From positions 39,192-103,191 of the forward strand of contig VXIS01000159.1 of assembly GCA_008704415.1 (NCBI GenBank): a DNA stretch of 64,000 nucleotides, read 5' to 3'. The notes beneath the pieces are model-generated. The model was not told where the DNA came from. It did not search any database and saw only the letters and a list, made by a program, of their open reading frames with translations. Made by a program: the position numbers and the translations under genes. Positions 1 through 10,273 of this stretch are shown one piece after another; position 1 is the first letter of the stretch, and every line of letters starts with the position of its first letter. Origin of the DNA: Sphaerosporella brunnea. Taxonomy: Eukaryota > Ascomycota > Pezizomycetes > Pezizales > Pyronemataceae.

Positions 1-249
1 CAGAACGAGCAGTGGCACAAGGATTTGCAAATCCTCCAGGCCTGCGCAGAGAAAATGGAGGTTATTGAAAGGCTCATTAACCAAGTCTACGAGGAGTTCA
101 CGATGCGCGTCCAGGGTGACTTCTTGAACCCCCAGCAGGCTAATGCCCTTGTGGATCAGCAGCTTGACCATAATTGTGTGCTGGCTGAGCAGTGTTTGGA
201 GCCTGTTTCACATCTGAAAGTTGCCGCGGAGGACGAGGAAACCCGTTAA
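1..249 (+). CDS. 3' end of an unknown protein-coding gene (5' end outside window)
   Basis: The frame is open from the first base to a TAA at 247-249, giving about 82 residues. The product is hydrophilic and mostly helical in composition, with many Gln, Glu and Asn, and it ends in an acidic tail (AAEDEETR). No family was recognised. No ATG that looks like a start lies at the beginning, so this is most likely the last exon or C-terminus of a gene that begins upstream of the window. A Mutator-like MITE is inserted only about 50 bp past the stop, probably in the 3' untranslated region. It could also be a chance frame, but the length and amino-acid composition argue for real coding sequence. Confidence 0.45.
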   Translation, partial: QNEQWHKDLQILQACAEKMEVIERLINQVYEEFTMRVQGDFLNPQQANALVDQQLDHNCVLAEQCLEPVSHLKVAAEDEETR

Positions 250-301
250 ATGGGGAGGCTTGAGAAAGCATCATTGGTGTAACAGGTTGAGTTTAAATAA
301 A

Positions 302-979
302 CGGTTATTTCACCCTATACCCCCCCCTGGAGACCGTAATTCACCGTCTACCCCCCATATCGGATTATTTTACCCTCTACCCCTCAACCCGTTCAGCGAG
401 CGTACACGCGACTACCAACAACAAATCAACCATGGTAAATTCCCATGTCTAAAATACAAACTCTGCTACCATGCCGCCAAACTCGTCCACTGCTTTAAGT
501 ATGAGAGCGAGTACAATTACGTGCGTTATGGTCCACCCCACGACACGTACTACAACGAACTGGAGCGCGTTGCACAGCGTGATATTGCCATTTTTTTCTC
601 CGACCGTGGTTTTCCGCATTGCGCTTAAGCTTCTTGGGGGGGAGCACGAGTCACTGGTGGCTCGCACTCGTCTAATGGGGGCTCTGAAAATACAGTACTT
701 GCGTCAGAGTCAGTATCGGAGTTGTCTTCACTGTCCACAATGTAGACGATGTCTGATTGCGCCCGCTTCCCTCTGCCCATCGTAGGCGAAGTGACCTGAA
801 AATGGTATGACGATTGTGGCGCGGACGTGGGATGGGAGTTGTCGTGCGGACGGTGGTGGATGGGGATTCAAGGAGATTTGTCACTTGGTACAGCTCACAG
901 TCATTTGTTCTCGCTCGAGGGGTTGAGGGGTAGACGGTGAATTACGGTCTCCGGAGGAGGGTATAGGGTGAAATAACCG
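302..979. mobile_element. Mutator-like MITE, 678 bp, with 9-bp target duplication
   Basis: The ends are inverted copies beginning CGGTTATTTCACCCTATACC. The inverted repeat continues for roughly 90 bp; the left arm carries an extra insertion of about 35 bp that itself resembles the arm. The element is flanked by a perfect 9-bp direct repeat TTAAATAAA (293-301 and 980-988). Long terminal inverted repeats with a 9-bp duplication are the usual signature of Mutator-like elements. The interior has only short overlapping open frames on both strands and nothing resembling a transposase, so the copy is non-autonomous. Confidence 0.75.
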
Positions 980-988
980 TTAAATAAA

Positions 989-2180
989 TTAAGGTCGCAG
1001 TGCCACACCTGCGCGTATCTGTGTCTCTGTTCCTGTGATTCAACTTTCCAGTGCGGATGATACAGATTCTGAAACGCACGGTCACCCACAACTATCCAAC
1101 ACCGAACGGACGCACAAAACTCTTGACCACCGCCATTGCTTCAACCAAGATTCACCGTTGTATGTAGGCACCGAGTATCGAAACACTGTAAGGTCAATGG
1201 CCTAAACTAAGTATGACCGTGAAAGCAGATCGAGTGAGTGACAGCGAAGGAGTGATGGCAAGTGCTCACATACCGTGACCGATATCACCCAACATAGTGA
1301 GTTAACGTCTATCAAGAAAAGGTTTCTTGTGCGGGGTGCCGTGCAAAAGCAGAGTTCTGAAAGTCACGGCGCCACGATCAGCAACCCCAAGGTGATTTTC
1401 TATGCCGCCCTGCTTTGATGCCAACTGGCTGCCTTTCCTCAATTGTAGCTGGACTAGATCTAGGTTGAAAACCTTCTCTCAAACAGTCATTTGACCGCAA
1501 CGGTTTCCGAATTCAACGCCACGTTCCTCCACAAGATAAAGGGAGCGGTATATAAACGACAGGTTTCTGCACCTTTCTTTACTACGTCATTTGGAATCTT
1601 CTAGCCTTCGCAGGGCAAACCGTGTAGGTTTTATGACGATGACTGCGATGGAGGAACACCGGCAGCTCCGCCTGCTGCGACAAAGTCAAAACAGAAACGC
1701 TCCGGGACGCCTAGACCGACGCAATTGCCGACAAAAGTCGCACGGGAGGTCGCTTCCCCACTCCCCATGATGCACTAGAAGCACTGAGCGCCGAGCGACC
1801 CACTGGTAGTACGCCCAACGCCCGGCAATCCAGACCCGACAAATCCGATTCCCCCCCCCCCCCGCGATACGCCCGAGGCCAAAGAGGGGTGGATAGAGGT
1901 TCAAAGGAAGAAAAGCAGGCGGCCCTTGGTACGCATCGCGACACAACCTTCAGGGAAGGGTGTCCCATCCAGGGCCCAGGTGGCTCGAGGCGGTGGTGTA
2001 TGCATCAACATTTTCATAGGCAAAGCTGCTGACACAAAGACGGACAGGCCTCGCAAGCACATAGGGGGGAAAAAGAAGAAGGAGAAGGCTAAGGAGGAGG
2101 GGAAGCAGAGGGAGCAGCGGGCTCCGTCCGTGCGGGTTTGAAGAGGGGGAGAAACATAGTCCTTTCTGCATACGTTTTGC
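989..2180. other. stretch with no recognised gene
   Basis: Only short overlapping frames are present on both strands. There is a C run of about 12 near 1851-1863. From about 2050 onward the sequence becomes purine rich and leads into the LINE 3' tail. No other feature could be supported. Confidence 0.4.
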
Positions 2181-2189
2181 GATTTCCTT

Positions 2190-2296
2190 TGTTCTCATGG
2201 AGCTTGTTTTCAGAAGGTAGCACAGTCTTTCTTCTTTATATATGCCATGGCCGCAAGCGGCCGAATCCAATATGATTAAAACAAAACAAAATGAGG
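2190..2296 (+). mobile_element. Tad1-like LINE 3' tail, severely 5'-truncated
   Basis: The sequence runs from a segment matching the 3' untranslated region of other copies (GTAGCACAGTCTTTC) through the hairpin GGCCGCAAGCGGCC to the tail ATATGATTAAAACAAAAC. The same hairpin and tail close the LINE copies at about 14150, 43230 and 60075, and a degenerate form occurs at 46690. No coding sequence remains in this copy. Confidence 0.65.
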
Positions 2297-2640
2297 TTAC
2301 GCGGAGGCGGAGGATGCAGCAGCGCAGAGGAATCCGGATCGGCCCGCTCGAGAGCAGGCTGGTCAGAGTGACTACGATGCCGCGGAGGGAATTGATTCGG
2401 ACGTTGGTCTGAAAAACTCCCCGTGGGTATAATAGACTGGACAACCAAGTGGTCTTGTACTTGGCAACTCTTGCACTGGAACCACTGTTATCGACGGAAT
2501 CACAGCCTCTAGATTGTCCGCCAGCACGACTGTAACGTGCCCTAAGCCGCACCATCGGCAGTGACTATCACACGACACCTTCAGCCACGTTTGCAACCTC
2601 TCTCGCGTTTGACCCTCTCTGTCATGCTTCCACTTCCCCC

Positions 2641-3138
2641 ACGCCGTTTATTGATCTGCACCCCCCCCCCCCCCATCCTCACGAAAAAAACACCACCAGA
2701 TTGCAGACACTCCCCCGACGCTGCCCACCAACTCCAAAAAAACGCACGCGCAGCCGCGACGCCGCCCCACCACCCGGACGCCAACGGAAGCGCTCTGCTC
2801 GCATCCAACCCGGTCGCCCGCACTACAAAGACCACGATTCTCTGTGCGTGCTGCTTGCTATCTTGCCGCGCGACAAATTTGCAAGCCAGAGCCTGCGCCG
2901 TCAAGCCCAAGACATCTGTCGCCAGGATGGCTACGAGCTGAAGCAGAACTACACCTCCTGGGGGGAGCAGGGCATGGAGAAGTTGGTCAAAACCGTGACA
3001 GACAAGATGAATGCGAAGCCGGACCGGAACACGGTCTTTACAGCTGAGGCTATCCGTGCGCTGCTGCGCAGAATTTGCTTGGATAATGTGCGCAAGAAGA
3101 ACGCAGCCAAAGAGAAAAAGTTACAGAACGATCCAGCT
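2641..3138 (+). CDS. unknown repeat-containing protein, exon 1
   Basis: This exon codes for about 165 residues of a basic, helical region (for example SLCVLLAILPRDKF and FTAEAIRALLRRIC). No family was recognised. The exon ends at a GTGGGT donor at 3139. The 52-bp intron 3139-3190 has branch site GCTAAC and acceptor CCAG, and it joins in phase 0 to the exon at 3191. The body frame has no ATG until far inside. A plausible ATG at 2624 lies in the neighbouring frame, and a run of 14 C (2661-2674) sits between them; one more C would put that ATG in frame. Either the C run varies or is mis-assembled, or an upstream exon supplies the start. Confidence 0.55.
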
Positions 3139-3190
3139 GTGGGTAATCCGATATCCTTTGCTGATCTTGCTAACCTTCACGTGAAACCAG

Positions 3191-3565
3191 GATGGTGACG
3201 GCGCGGTTCCCCTTCCATGGCAGGAAAATGACATTTCTGGTCCTCCAAGCGACGACCCGGTTCCTGCTTCCCTTCAAGAACGCGATATGCACATCTCTCT
3301 GAGCGGTATTGAAAATGACGGCGCGGTTCCTCCAACCGATGACCCGGTTGCTCCTCCCCTGCAGGAACGCGGCATGCACATCTCTTAGAGCGGTGCTGAA
3401 AGAGACGGCTCGGTTTCTCTCCCCTTGCAGGAAGACGACATTTCTGATACTCCAAGTAACAACCCTGTTTCTCCTCCCGTGCAGGAACGCGGCATGCACA
3501 TCTCTCTGGGCGGTGCTGAAGGTGACGGATCGGTGTCTCTCCCCTTGCAGAAAGACAACCCGGTT
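3191..3565 (+). repeat. in-frame tandem repeats, 123-bp unit
   Basis: There are three to four imperfect units, 123 bp when complete and one shortened to about 87 bp, all multiples of three. Each contains CAGGAACGCGGCATGCACAT or a close variant. They lie within exon 2 of the gene at 2641-3934. Confidence 0.75.
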
Positions 3566-3934
3566 CCTCCTGTTGACGGCGCCGGGTCAAGCGGCCCGTC
3601 TCTCGACCCCAAGAGGAGTATCCTCATCAAATTTGTGGACACAATCCGGCCTCCAATGGTTGTGCCACGGGTCAAGCCGTTCTACATGGTGTACCACCAA
3701 CTGGGCATTGTGTTGGGACTGAATACGGACTGGCTGCTGATAACATACGTCCCGGGTCGTCAATCTAGCTGGTGCAATCTGACCGATCAGACCTGGCGGC
3801 GGCTAGTGGTCAACAACAGAGTTCAGAGTCTTATGTTGATCCTTTGCAATTTCGGATTTCCCTTTGATGATTGCTGGATGAATGGGGTTGGAGGGACAAG
3901 AGAGAGCCTGGGAGGCGAGGCGAGGGGGGGCTAA
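3191..3934 (+). CDS. unknown repeat-containing protein, exon 2, with in-frame TAG
   Basis: This is the continuation in phase 0 from the exon ending at 3138. It first encodes imperfect repeats of about 41 residues (LQERGMHISL is the clearest core). It then has a C-terminal region, about residues 140-245 of the exon, running from SILIKFVDTIRPP to VQSLMLIL. The order strand, strand, helix, strand, WCNLTDQTW, strand resembles a PB1 or ubiquitin-like beta-grasp fold; this is inferred from pattern only. One repeat copy carries a TAG at 3386-3388 where its sister repeats read CTG. All repeat units are multiples of 3 and the frame stays open after the TAG, which suggests a recent nonsense change, an undetected intron or an assembly error. 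The stop codon is TAA at 3932-3934. Confidence 0.5.
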
Positions 3935-4431
3935 TTGTAGGGTTGCATATACGTACGAGTGAGGAGCAGTGGGGAGCGATGTTCGGATGTAGATAGACAT
4001 CGGGTCCTCAACCCTCTCTCCCCAATCAACCAACCTACAACCACCTACGCCCCTCTACACTGATGCCACCTCGTTTTTTTTTTTAGTTTCTCTTCAAACC
4101 TGCCTGCTGCAGTAACCGATCGCGATTGCATTTGCTGCCGCCGAAGCTGACTGTTATATTATTGCTCCTTAATTCAGCTCCGCAGAGGAACCTTCTGAAT
4201 GAAGTGTCGAATTGGCGAGGGTTAAGACCGCTTACAGTTTGTTCTTACTGGTGAACTGATCTCCATCCCTATTACCTTGATTCGTCTTGCACCACCTCCC
4301 AACGACAGGACAACATGCTTGACGAGCTGTTGAGCATCGCCTTTATTCTTCCAAATCAATGGAACGTGCACGGTGGCGATAATCCGGTTCGTCTAAAAGG
4401 AAATATGTGTGCAAGCCACAAGCATGATTTC
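3935..4431. other. intergenic stretch with no recognised gene
   Basis: This is the downstream flank of the repeat gene, up to the first hAT end at 4432. It contains a T run at 4074-4084. No open frame of interest was found. Confidence 0.4.
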
Positions 4432-4530
4432 CAGGGGTCCAAATATTCCGGCCAGTCCGGCTTTTAGTCTCCCCTGAACCGGACTGTTTGAAACGAGCTT
4501 TTGAAATTCCGGCCCGTTTGGACCAGGCTT

Positions 4531-4803
4531 TCAAAATCTCCGCCCCCACCCCCCCCGCTGTTCCAAGTCACTCAGCATACGCTCAACCTGATGAATTTGA
4601 GAACCCGGCACATATACCAGATGTTCCCTGGCCCAGGGTTGGAGGCATTCTGTGGCTTCCACAACGTCGTCTCCCGGTTGGAGGCATTCTGTGGCTTCTA
4701 CAACGTCGTCTCCCAAGGAACCCGCTGATCCGTAATAGTTTATCGACCCCTGGGAATTGTTAGTGATGCTCCCATCGACACCAACTTCAAATGACACTCT
4801 CAC
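4531..4803 (-). pseudogene. hAT transposase C-terminal remnant
   Basis: The minus-strand frame contains GSLGDDVVEATECLQP and WAREHLVYVPGSQIHQVERM. This matches the last part of the hAT dimerisation domain of fungal transposases, whose pattern is R..L.DD.IEA.ECL..W, and it matches the copies at 5458-5748 and 60740-60934. A 39-bp tandem duplication (4637-4714) repeats the segment GDDVVEATECLQP, which would break the domain. No catalytic region remains. Confidence 0.65.
4637..4714 (-). repeat. 39-bp tandem duplication inside hAT transposase remnant
   Basis: Two near-identical copies start at 4637 and 4676, each with GGTTGGAGGCATTCTGTGGC. The duplication is in frame (13 codons). Confidence 0.8.
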
Positions 4804-5457
4804 CCGATGAACACACGTTCTGCTTCAGCAGGCATCGCTGGAATGGCATTGAGCTCAACTCCCAGGCGAGGCAGATATCCCATTGGAGCCTTGGTCCATC
4901 GCTTTAACGCAGTGGTCTTGCATGCCAGCGAATCCTGCGAGCGGGAGTTGCTGAAATCGCCCCAATGCATCGACTAGGGAGCTTGCCAACCGGGCGCGCA
5001 TTTTCTGCATTCGGCATAATCACCGACCAGACCTAATTCAGGATACCGGGCACCGGCCGGCACCTATTACATATCCAGGTTTTTCTTATGCCGGCCCGTT
5101 TGGACCAGGCTTTTGTTGACGATAGGTTTCACGCAGTGGACACTAAGAACGTAGGTGAAGAGATATATTGCAAGGTACGGAGGTCAGACGCTCGGTTCTG
5201 CACTTAAGGTGCAGAAACGACGCTAGCCCTAACCTTAATCCAACTACATCTCTCATCTAGTAGGGCAGTTTATACTCGGATGCCATATAGAGGATAGAGT
5301 GACGCTGTGGCGTCACTCCATACTCAACAGCTTTCCCAAGCCAGACCCAAGTGCCTACAGGGCTCGATCAGGGCAAGCAAATTCCGGTACATACAGGGCC
5401 CGCCAGGCACCTGACGAATCATTGCTCTAACAAACAGGAAAGGACGACATAAAGGAA

Positions 5458-5748
5458 TTATACTGCCATTTCCGCGGCCTGCTGTTCCACATCAACCAGC
5501 ACTGCTTCGACCTGGCAATCTTGAGAGCCCGCTCCATAAACCAAATCTTCCCTCGCCCAAGATTTCCAACATTCAATCGCTTCAATGACATCGTCACCCA
5601 GCTTAGAGCGCTGGTCTGTGATGGTGTAACGGCCTCTAGGAAGGTAGTCAGCACTGTACTGTTTGGACATAAAAACACCGGTTGAGCTTACCCCCTGAAA
5701 ACTACGGCTCATACCCGTGGTGCAATGATTGGATGCTGCCGACGGCAA
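5458..5748 (-). pseudogene. hAT transposase C-terminal remnant, second copy
   Basis: The minus-strand frame contains RYTITDQRSKLGDDVIEAI followed by CWKSWAREDLVYGAG. This is the conserved end of the hAT dimerisation domain. It is undisrupted but lacks all upstream transposase domains. It is a nested copy within the hAT mosaic. The 3' flank at about 5350-5440 resembles the 3' non-coding part of the element at 60454-61137. Confidence 0.65.
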
Positions 5749-6007
5749 AAGTGCGGGGGATCAACAAGGTTTTTCATTGCAATCGGCACTGCAAATTTTC
5801 GTGAACCGCCGCGAGAGCCCGACCATGACGACGATCTGCGCTTTTAGCGTCGCCCTGGACAACCGGGCCCGGGCGGCAACTATCAGATATCCAGGCTTTG
5901 TTAACATCGGCCCGAACCTATCAGGCTGCACCAACCGTCGGCCCCACCTGACCGACTCTGTCGGGCCCCGTTTGGACTGGCGGGCGCCCGGACTATTGGG
6001 ACCCCTG

Positions 6008-6884
6008 GAAGGGCCTTCTTGCCTTTCAGTGACGCATTGCTTTCCTTCAGAGTTCCAATCTGTTCCTGCAACGCAGTGATATGTTTCGGTGCCACAAGCC
6101 TACAACGCCGCCTGTGAGATGGTGTTCTTGTCAACGTCGCTGCATTACAGACTGCCATCGGTGATTCTGGTTCAATTCCTTCGGTTGAACTGCGTTGCCA
6201 ACATCTCTATCTCAATCGTCTCCGGCTATGGGAGATCATCTCTGGTGTCTTGGCTATTTCTCGGTTTGAGGACTTGAGCTTAGATGCTGTGACAATCAAA
6301 AGCGAAGGCGATCGAGTTCGGGGTTTTCAGTTGCCTCACGCTGCGTCCTTGTGTTTTGTGCGAGGTGTTATTGGAGGAACCAAATTTCATCTATCACTCG
6401 GTGAAAGGGAGGAATCAGGGTTCGTGCCGAGTGGGGTTTGCTTGGAGAGAGTTTACGACAAGCACACACAACTGAACCTCACTCCACAGCTCCCCTCCAC
6501 CACCATCACCTTACCATCACAATGGAATGGTTCTGCCACGCAGCCCCTCTCGATCAGGGCTGGACCACTGAAGAGTAGACATCCTGCGCTGTTATGGTCG
6601 TCACTGGCTGCGTCGTCAGACGGACAACAATGTAGATCGTTCACATCATGCTTCGCAAAATGTATATATCTGCGTGTTGCCGCAACCCGATTATAGAGTA
6701 TGCCGACAAGGATTGCGATACTGTTTCGCACGAGATGCTCGTCAGTTCCTGCATACTGGCGCTGCGACAGGAAAGAAGCCGGCGGTCAGGAACGTAAGGG
6801 ACGCAGGCGTTGATTGAATATGTAGGAAGGGCGTTGAGCGGTTGCTGGACGTGTAGTAGCCATGCCCAGGCTGGCCTCTCACCC
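6008..6884. other. stretch with no recognised gene
   Basis: An open frame of 148 codons on the plus strand (6250-6696) overlaps a 92-codon frame on the minus strand. Neither shows a recognisable domain or convincing splice context. This may be older transposon debris. Confidence 0.35.
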
Positions 6885-7208
6885 GGGTACATGAATCAGA
6901 TTCAACAACCTGAAGGACCTCCAGCTACCCCGCCATCTCCGCCGCCCGCTGTTCCCAGTCTTTTGATTGCGATCGACGCTTTAGCTGCGGCGGAACGAGC
7001 ACCGAACGATTAGCGCTTATAGTCGCCCCGCGTTCGGCACAATGACCGACCCGACCTTGTTTTAGGATACCGGGCACCGCCCGGCACCTATCAGATAGAC
7101 AGGTTTTTCTTAGGCCGGCCCGAACCAGTCGGGCTTGCCACATCACCGGCCCGACCTGACCCACTCCGTGGGGCCCCGTTTGACCTGGCGGCCGGCCGGA
7201 CTATTGAC
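6885..7208 (-). mobile_element. hAT fragment (CAGGG-end family), internally deleted
   Basis: Read on the minus strand from 7208, it begins CTAGGGCGGTCAATAGTCC. It follows the left end of the element at 60454 closely (GTGCCGAACGCGGGG, then TCGTTCGGTGCTCGTTCCGC). It then jumps straight to the segment after the transposase C-terminus (GGTAGCTGGAGGTCCTTCAG) and ends near 6885. This is a deletion derivative with its far end missing. Confidence 0.6.
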
Positions 7209-7619
7209 CGCCCTAGTGGGTTAGAGTCGAGGAAGGAAGACCGTCTCTCTTCACCGCCAGCACCCGCCCGGATAAATACAATTCTATGCCATTTCCCGAC
7301 TAGCTACATCCACGCGGTATGGAGCATAATAGACGTTTTTTTATGCACAATACACCGCCAATTACCCAGCCAAATACTACCTTACTTAATAATAATAATA
7401 AAAAAAAGTTGCACAGCTATGAATGCCCGTTACCGGGGTTACCAGCTCCACTGCGCCCTCGCAGCCCCCTGTCTCAGACCGTAATTGCAGTGAATGGTAA
7501 CCGGGGCATTACAAACCAGCGTCTCTGCCTGACTAATCAGTGCAGATCCCGCTGTCGGACAACCCTGCTCACCCCGGCACACACGTGACGGGGCCCCTCA
7601 ATACTGTTTCCGCAGGGAA

Positions 7620-7713
7620 TTCCAGCCGGGCTCGAACGCGGCGACTGCCGCATTGAGCTTGAGGTCCGGACTGCGGATACAGGTCAGCTAACCATTGCGC
7701 CACGAAGGCGCGT
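7620..7713 (-). repeat. tRNA-derived SINE-like head, copy 1
   Basis: Read on the minus strand, the sequence GCGCCTTCGTGGCGCAATGG resembles a tRNA 5' half with an A box (TGGCGCAATGG). About 65 nt later there is a B-box-like GTTCGAGCCC. The T stem does not pair well and no acceptor stem closes, so this is not a functional tRNA gene. A second copy of the first 60 nt lies at 9433-9495. Confidence 0.5.
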
Positions 7714-7776
7714 GCGTTGTTTGACGTGTTTCGCCTGCCTTGTACCCTCTAACGTGTGCTCCACAACACCCGCCAC

Positions 7777-8359
7777 TAGTGATGCAAACGAGCCGGTCGA
7801 GACGAGCCCAAGAGGTGACTCGAGCCGGATCGTCACTTTTACTGGCTCGGCTCGCGAGCGCGAGCCGGGCTCGAGCTGGTGGAGATAAATCATATGCTGA
7901 GGCGGGAGCACGCGGGCAGGCGGCAGTTCATGGCCATGTAAATTTTCTACTATGTAGTAATCCCAGGATAGATCAGTCCGATATGTCTGACAGGCTCGAA
8001 GAGGAGTTGAGCGCGGCCTCGGCGTCTAAATCTACGCCCTCCGGCATATCACGGTCACTCTGAGTGGTTGCCCCTCCCGACGCCCGCCTTTGGTATAACC
8101 TCCGGATCTTCGTACTCCCATTTTTCCCGGCTGTTTACTTCCGTTTGCTTGAGCCAATGCTTAAGCAACAACAGAGCGCTGCTCGACTCCTTCATAAGCC
8201 GGTTGCGTTTCTTTGGGGTGATACTGTGCGGCTAGCGGTCGAGGGAAAGCCGGGGGGAAGCCGGGGGGAAGGGTAATACTTGAGGGCGCTGCGGCCACCG
8301 GCGGAACCTCGAGAGACGTCGAGCTGAGCTCGAGCTGGTGCGGCTCGTTTGCATCACTA
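7777..8359 (-). mobile_element. hAT non-autonomous element (TAGTG family), 583 bp, perfect 8-bp TSD
   Basis: The terminal inverted repeats read TAGTGATGCAAACGAGCC at both ends, followed by GAGCCG/CGGCTC subterminal motifs. The element is flanked by CCCGCCAC at 7769-7776 and 8360-8367, a perfect 8-bp duplication as expected for hAT. The interior on the minus strand carries the 3' part of the small gene seen in sister copies, ending ...LSDISD and a TGA at 7973-7975, followed by a 3' region nearly identical to that after 10852. No promoter or first exon was found. Confidence 0.85.
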
Positions 8360-8367
8360 CCCGCCAC

Positions 8368-8700
8368 GCTGACTACGCAAGGGACGCACTACCCCTACAG
8401 CACCGCTGATCATCATATACGAGTGAACACCCGTGTGGTGACCACACGGTGTGCAGTCATTAGTACAGCGCCACTTAATGTAAAGTCATATGTACGTTGC
8501 AGTCAGAGCGTACGTGAAAAAAAAAAGGCCAGAACAAATGAAGACTCCGCCATCGCGCAAAAAAAGCTGTGAGCCACAGTGCAGTTGCGAAAAAAAAAAA
8601 TTGCGAACATCCCAACTCATCCCATTCAGCAAAAAACGCCCCATCAATTGTGAAATAGCTCCCTGAATACCACATTGCTGCACAATTCATCGCACCCTGA
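8368..8700. other. stretch with no recognised gene
   Basis: A-rich and T-rich runs only; nothing could be supported. Confidence 0.35.
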
Positions 8701-8704
8701 TACC

Positions 8705-8905
8705 GTCCAGAAGAGGAGAGCTGGACAGTCGCTCCGCAATGTCGTCGCTCAAGCTCCTCCACGGCTGCGCTCCAAAATAGTAGAGCTGGACAGTCGCTCC
8801 GCAGTGTCGTCGCTGAAGCTCCTCCACGGCTTCGCTCCAGAATAGTAGAGCTGCGCAGTCGCTCCGCAGTGTCGTCGCTAAAGCTCCTCCCCGACTCCGC
8901 TCCAC
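8705..8905. repeat. tandem repeat, about 66-bp unit, three copies
   Basis: The unit contains AGAGCTGGACAGTCGCTCCG and AAGCTCCTCCACGGC. Copies start near 8715, 8781 and 8848 and diverge only at scattered positions. Confidence 0.8.
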
Positions 8906-9432
8906 AATGCGCCTCGCATCACAGCTAATCACTCGGCTACTTATGGTTTCCGTGCTTAGCCACCGTGTTTAGCTACCGGTAAGCGCCACCGTAAAACGCC
9001 ACCGTAAAACGCCACAGGTAAATGCCGCGCTTTTGCCCGTTATAGGGATAGATGGTATATCGCTCCGCGGTGCTGGCTACGCAGCTAGATCCACCGCTCC
9101 CTGCCTCCCGTGCGCAAGCGGTCGCTGACTATATGAATTGTTGAGCTGCACGCGAATGCATTATGTATAGCTGGGTAGTCAGCACAGCGCAGCAATGTAT
9201 TCTAGTCTGCCCAACTGCCTGGAGCGGTAGGTCTAGCCGGCATAGTCAGGAAACCAGCGGAGCCAGCCGTTTCGGGTACCCTGACTCATCCTGCTTGGTT
9301 GGCACGACATCGCTGCACGGCCCGGCGCTACCGTAGCAACGTTAGCGCATTGTTGGTAAGCAGTTGATACGGCCTCTCATCGGCCCTAGCTTGGCTATCA
9401 TAATTGCGACGGAGTCTGGCGCATTGTGCTTA
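8906..9432. other. stretch with no recognised gene
   Basis: A short repeat of CACCGTAAAACGC lies at about 8985-9015. Otherwise no gene or element was recognised. Confidence 0.35.
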
Positions 9433-9495
9433 AGGCCCGGACTGTGGAAATAGGCCTGCTAACCATTGCGCCACGAAGGCGCGTGCAGTGAGCGA
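9433..9495 (-). repeat. tRNA-derived SINE-like head, copy 2
   Basis: The minus strand reads GCGCCTTCGTGGCGCAATGG, then TTAGCAGGCC, matching copy 1 at 7620-7713 for about 60 nt before the two diverge. The A box is clear and no B box was seen. Confidence 0.5.
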
Positions 9496-9659
9496 TCCGT
9501 ATCGCCGTCCGTGAACGCCCGCGGCCGCTTATACCGATGCCGGCTGACTGCAACACGCCGCCAAAATGGTTATATATTTCGCTCTGTATACGGATAGATG
9601 TGAGGCTGTGGAGGATTGTTCCGCCGGGTGTTCACCGGACCTGATGGTCACCTTCAGTC

Positions 9660-9774
9660 ACCTGAGTCCGGTGCAAAATTGCCTGGTCCAAACGGGCGGT
9701 AAGTTTCAAAGCCCGTTTGAATCAAACAGGTTCAGGCCAAAGCCGGACTGGCCGTACTATTGACAGCCCCGCTG
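9660..9774 (+). mobile_element. hAT terminal fragment (CAGGG-end family)
   Basis: The sequence AAAGCCGGACTGGCCGTACT, then ATTGACAGCCCC, matches the right terminus of the element ending at 61137. The upstream motif AAGCCCGTTTGAATCA also matches. No left partner was found nearby. Confidence 0.5.
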
Positions 9775-10188
9775 GCCTGCGGTGACGCCACGATAACGAG
9801 GTTATTGACACCCGGTAGCTACCAATTACCCGCACTCTGTGAATCATGGAACGGCTAATACCGGTGCTGGCCGCCATGCGGGCACATATATCGTTCCAGC
9901 CCACCTGTTTCGTTCATCGCTGGTGCTGCGTGCAGTGCCTATACCTACACCCCCGCACGCGAAGACAAGGAAACAAGTGACATCCTGAACCAGGTTTGGT
10001 ATTTCCCTCCCCGTGGCGAGATGTGCAGGGTCGCCGACGGTGTTCGTTATGTCCCTTAACATACAAAAACGGGCACAGAGCGGTGAGCCCAGGGGTTGGA
10101 TATTGGCAGTTTTGGTGCCGCGAAGTGGGAAACGGCGTGCCGAATTCTTGCAGGCCTTGACAGGCCGCATTTCGACAATGCACCCAAC
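9775..10188. other. stretch with no recognised gene
   Basis: Several overlapping short frames occur on both strands. It lies directly before the hAT start at 10189. No family was recognised. Confidence 0.35.
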
Positions 10189-10273
10189 TAGTGATGCACT
10201 CAAGCCGAACCGATCAAAGCCTGGTCCCCTGGCGATCGAACGGGGTGACCGCCGAGCCGAGCCTGAGCTCAAG

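Larger units (their letters stand above)
4432..6007 (-). mobile_element. mosaic of hAT copies (CAGGG-end family)
   Basis: The outer ends are inverted: CAGGGGTCCAAATATTCCGG at 4432, and a right end whose complement begins CAGGGGTCCCAATAGTCC at 6007. Two transposase C-terminal remnants lie inside in the same orientation (4531-4803 and 5458-5748). Subterminal sequence typical of the other end occurs at about 5030-5110 and 5880-6000. The outer flanks (ATGATTTC and GAAGGGCC) do not form a duplication, so this is better read as nested and rearranged copies than as one element. Confidence 0.6.

Noticed and set aside
4432..6007. A single complete hAT element
   Set aside because: The terminal repeats pair, but the flanks do not form a duplication and two transposase ends are nested inside. 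It is a mosaic.
7620..7713. Functional tRNA gene
   Set aside because: The A and B boxes are present, but the acceptor and T stems do not pair, and a second partial copy exists. A SINE-like head fits better.
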